From assembly GCF_001984155.1 (NCBI RefSeq), contig NZ_MTQO01000032.1, forward strand, positions 124,001 to 188,000: 64,000 nt of DNA. Reading direction: 5' to 3'. The notes beneath the pieces are model-generated. The model had not been told where the DNA came from, did not search any database, and saw only the letters and a list, made by a program, of their open reading frames with translations. Each line of letters begins with the position of its first letter. The first letter of the stretch is position 1. Shown here piece by piece: positions 61,522 through 64,000 of the stretch. The position numbers and the translations under genes were made by a program. Source of the DNA: Actinosynnema sp. ALI-1.44 (lineage in GTDB: Bacteria > Actinomycetota > Actinomycetes > Mycobacteriales > Pseudonocardiaceae).

Positions 61522-63708
61522 CTATGCTTCTCGCCGCGTGCGGTACGCGTGCATCAGGTGGTCCTGCAGGCGGGCGTGGCGGAACTGGTAGACCGCTCCC
61601 ACCCGGCGCAGCACGCCCCGCCGATAGGCGTCCTCGAGCAGCGCCGGAAGCGACCACGGCAGCCGCCCGTTGACCGGCAGCCAGACGCGCGCGAACACCA
61701 TCCACGTGCCCCACGCGGTCAGACTGGCCGCCCCGAGGCCGACCCCGAGCCCGAGCACCAGGCCGTAGGTGAGGCCGTACGTCAGGCCCGAGCTGACGCC
61801 GTGCAGTGCGCTGAGCATGACCGTGTACCCGAGGCAGGTCACCACGCCGAAGATCAGCGACTGGATCACGACCGTGCGCCGGTTGGCGTTCAACAGGGCC
61901 AACGGGCTGACTGCCGAGCTGATGTCGACCGGCACCTCGAAGCTGGCCACCACGCCCCATGCCAGCCCCCAGATCAGCCCGAACACCAACCCGAACAGCA
62001 CGACTGTCCGGGTCGTCGTCCCGAACTGGCCGACGATCCAGAACGACGCGCCGACCTTGGTCGCGACGCCGAGGCCCAGCCCGAGACCGACCCCGACAGC
62101 CAGCCCGACCGCCAGTCTGCGCAGGAACACCACGCCGAACCGTCTTCTGCCACGCAGCTGGATCCGCACTCGCGACGGTTCGAACACCGTGCCGCCGAAC
62201 GCGAGGACGGCACCGTGCGCCAGGCCGACGGTCATACCCACGGCGAGCAGCTCACCCGGCAGCGCGGCCAGCCCGGCGCCCTGGATCAGGCCGATCACGA
62301 ACGCCGCGGGCAGACCGGCCACGGCGCCGAGCACGACCCCGCTCACCACCATCCGCAGCCAGCCCGGCATCCGGTTGCCGAGCTGCCACCAGGCGAGGTC
62401 GTGCGTGCCCAGCCGATCGAGGTGGTGGGCGAGGAAACCGAGCCAGTGCCGGACGCGCTCGACGTCGTGGACCTGGTGGTCGTAGACGGTCGGCACGAAA
62501 CTGCCGAGCAGGTGCCGTTCGATCGCCTCCCGGGTGCCGAACCTGCCGGTGTCGAGCAGTTCGGCCGGATCGTGGTCCGGGGTGTCGCTGTAGATGGTCC
62601 TGGCGAGGCTGACCATCAGCGGCGTGGTCAGCACCGCGGCGAGGTCGCCGTCCGGGTGCTCGCACACCTCCGCCAACACCGGCTCCCACACCGCGCCGAG
62701 CGGGCCGCGCTTGCGCGTCGTACGCGGGAGGTAGTCGGCGAGGTCGGCGACGGCGAGGTCCGTGAGCACGACAGCGCCCGCTGACGTGAGCACGTCGGTC
62801 TCCGCCACGGCAGCGCGGTACTCATCGACCCGGCTGGTCACCAGCAGCGGCAAGGAGGTGGTGTTCAACGCCGCCAGCGCGGCCCGGTGCAGGCCGCTGG
62901 CGATCTCGTCGAACCCGTCCAGCACCGGCAGGATCCGGCCGGTCTCGACCAGCGCCGCGGCCAGTGAGGACCCGCCGGGGCCGCGGGCGGCCAGGCCGGG
63001 GTGGTCCCGCAGCAGCTGCTCGGTCAGCCAGTCCCGCAACGGGGTCGTGCCGGGATGCCACGAACCGACGCTGAAGATCACCGGAACCGGGTCGGCCGGG
63101 CCGTTGACGTCGAGCAGGCCGAGCACGAACCGGATGGCCAGCACCGACTTGCCGGATCCGGCCCGGCCGAGCACCACCAGCCTGCCCGACCCGATGCCCC
63201 GGTAGATCGGGACGATCCGGTCGAGCTCGCCGTCGAGGTCCAGCGGGTCGACCGGCCCGTTGCGACGGATGTTGCGCCAGGAGTCGATCAACGTCGTCGG
63301 CGCTGTCCGCCAGCGGACCGGCAGCGGCACGGGATCGTGGATCTGCCGCTGCTCCTCCTCCCGCCGCAGCCTGGTGCGCAGTTCGTACGCGAGCTGGTTC
63401 GCGGCATCGGCCAGCCGGTCGTCCACCGCGACAGCGGGAACGGCCGGGGTGGCCTCAGGGGTGACCTCCGGCGGTGCCTGTGGTGGCTGGGCGCCGGTGG
63501 CGGTGAGCAGTTCGACCCGTTCGCCGGGGGTGAGGTCGAGCGCGTCCGCCAAGGCCTCCATCGTGCCGACGCGGGGGTCGGTTTGTTCACCGGTCTCCAG
63601 CCTGCGGACTGTCCGCACGGCCAGCTTGGCTCGCTCGGCCAGCGCCTCCTGGGTCAATCCGGCTCGAAGCCGAAACCGTCGCACCATCGGCCCGAGTTGG
63701 CTCGCCAC
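61522..63708 (-). CDS. XRE-NACHT membrane protein
   Basis: 728 residues. An N-terminal XRE HTH (about 8-55, RFRLRAGLTQEALAERAKLA) leads to a NACHT NTPase with Walker A GRAGSGKS at 181-188 and Walker B ILPVLDGFDEI near 255-265. From about 465 to 690 a multipass membrane region holds about eight helices with Gly-rich segments, and the C-terminus (EDAYRRGVLRRVGAVYQFRH then ARLQDHL) is soluble. The DNA-binding module on a membrane NTPase is striking. GTG at 63708. Likely an NLR-like sensor for phage or envelope stress. Confidence 0.87.
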   Translation of the reverse strand: MASQLGPMVRRFRLRAGLTQEALAERAKLAVRTVRRLETGEQTDPRVGTMEALADALDLTPGERVELLTATGAQPPQAPPEVTPEATPAVPAVAVDDRLADAANQLAYELRTRLRREEEQRQIHDPVPLPVRWRTAPTTLIDSWRNIRRNGPVDPLDLDGELDRIVPIYRGIGSGRLVVLGRAGSGKSVLAIRFVLGLLDVNGPADPVPVIFSVGSWHPGTTPLRDWLTEQLLRDHPGLAARGPGGSSLAAALVETGRILPVLDGFDEIASGLHRAALAALNTTSLPLLVTSRVDEYRAAVAETDVLTSAGAVVLTDLAVADLADYLPRTTRKRGPLGAVWEPVLAEVCEHPDGDLAAVLTTPLMVSLARTIYSDTPDHDPAELLDTGRFGTREAIERHLLGSFVPTVYDHQVHDVERVRHWLGFLAHHLDRLGTHDLAWWQLGNRMPGWLRMVVSGVVLGAVAGLPAAFVIGLIQGAGLAALPGELLAVGMTVGLAHGAVLAFGGTVFEPSRVRIQLRGRRRFGVVFLRRLAVGLAVGVGLGLGLGVATKVGASFWIVGQFGTTTRTVVLFGLVFGLIWGLAWGVVASFEVPVDISSAVSPLALLNANRRTVVIQSLIFGVVTCLGYTVMLSALHGVSSGLTYGLTYGLVLGLGVGLGAASLTAWGTWMVFARVWLPVNGRLPWSLPALLEDAYRRGVLRRVGAVYQFRHARLQDHLMHAYRTRREA

Positions 63709-64000
63709 CTGGCCCCTTCCCCGTCAAGTCGGCAAGTAACCAACTCTAGTGGTTGCCCGGGTGACGCCCGATCGGGTGATGAGTCCACTGTGCCGTGAAC
63801 GGCGGGTAAATCGGTTGATGCGGGCGCGGGGCCTGGGGGACAGTTGTGCCATGACGTTCTGACGGACAGCACCTTCGTTCCCGCGGCGGCGAGCCGCGTC
63901 ATCATGCAGTCCTTCCGCACTTCCCATGAAGCGAGCGTCTCTGTTGTCTGCCCAACCTTCTGCACAGTCCACCGCGAGCGTCGCCGTCTTCGCGTCCCCG
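63709..64000. other. Window end, no supported gene
   Basis: About 290 bases upstream of the NACHT gene to the window edge. Plus-strand ATGs at 63904 and 63927 open frames running off the window, but neither has a clear ribosome binding site or signal, so a gene start at the edge cannot be confirmed. Confidence 0.4.

Overview
The window is chromosomal DNA from a high-GC actinomycete, most likely of the Pseudonocardiaceae type. Supporting signs are codon third positions rich in G/C, many GTG starts, 4-base stop/start overlaps, and a gene set that includes AfsR/SARP, PucR and STAS-ANTAR-GAF regulators, a FadD17-like ligase under a KstR-type box, an IrtAB-like transporter and a second NAD-dependent ligase. 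This placement is inferred from gene content, not from a marker gene.

Layout. 1-11.3 kb: regulators (a LuxR-type ATPase cut by the window edge, HxlR, a CPBP-protease/kinase/response-regulator operon, an AfsR-like SARP) plus a PAF-acetylhydrolase-like hydrolase without a visible export signal and a frameshifted DUF4279 gene. 11.8-16 kb: a kinase-like phosphotransferase, a LigA paralogue, a compact promoter/small-ORF/terminator unit and three tRNA genes with unusual features. 16-18.4 kb: two divergent citrate-synthase-family genes, one fused to a DNA-binding domain. 18.4-23.3 kb: a membrane-anchored trypsin-like protease, then a compact RiPP cluster (48-residue precursor, YcaO, TfuA, methyltransferase). 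23.3-31 kb: FadD17-like ligase with its KstR-like operator, an MFS exporter, hydrolases and a PucR regulator. 31-35.9 kb: an overlapping esterase/IrtA-like/IrtB-like operon and a broken universal stress gene. 35.9-41.9 kb: a NACHT NTPase with an N-terminal helical domain, a stand-alone cysteine desulfurase, YCII and AhpD-like proteins, and a glycolipid-binding pseudogene. 42-48.7 kb: secreted proteins (lipoprotein, large subtilase, small Cys-rich protein) and a STAS-ANTAR-GAF regulator. 48.9-55.9 kb: an XRE-nSTAND-WD40 protein, two SDR genes with an XRE regulator, topoisomerase IB. 55.9-63.7 kb: a TetR/SDR pair sharing a perfect operator, a PaoABC-like molybdenum aldehyde oxidoreductase operon, a UdgX-type uracil-DNA glycosylase and an XRE-NACHT membrane protein.

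The most promising undescribed system is the YcaO-TfuA-methyltransferase RiPP cluster at 19831-23328. YcaO-TfuA pairs are known to install backbone thioamides. Here the precursor has an acidic leader and a short aromatic C-terminal segment, unlike the thioviridamide or thiovarsolin precursors I can recall. A hairpin separates precursor from enzymes, and the three enzyme genes are tightly spaced. The second most interesting structure is the 14825-15322 stretch: a sigma-70-like promoter, a 30-codon ORF with a strong ribosome binding site, stacked hairpins, an intrinsic terminator, and then the three odd tRNAs. Three STAND-class NTPases in 28 kb, and several freshly broken genes, mark this as an accessory region.
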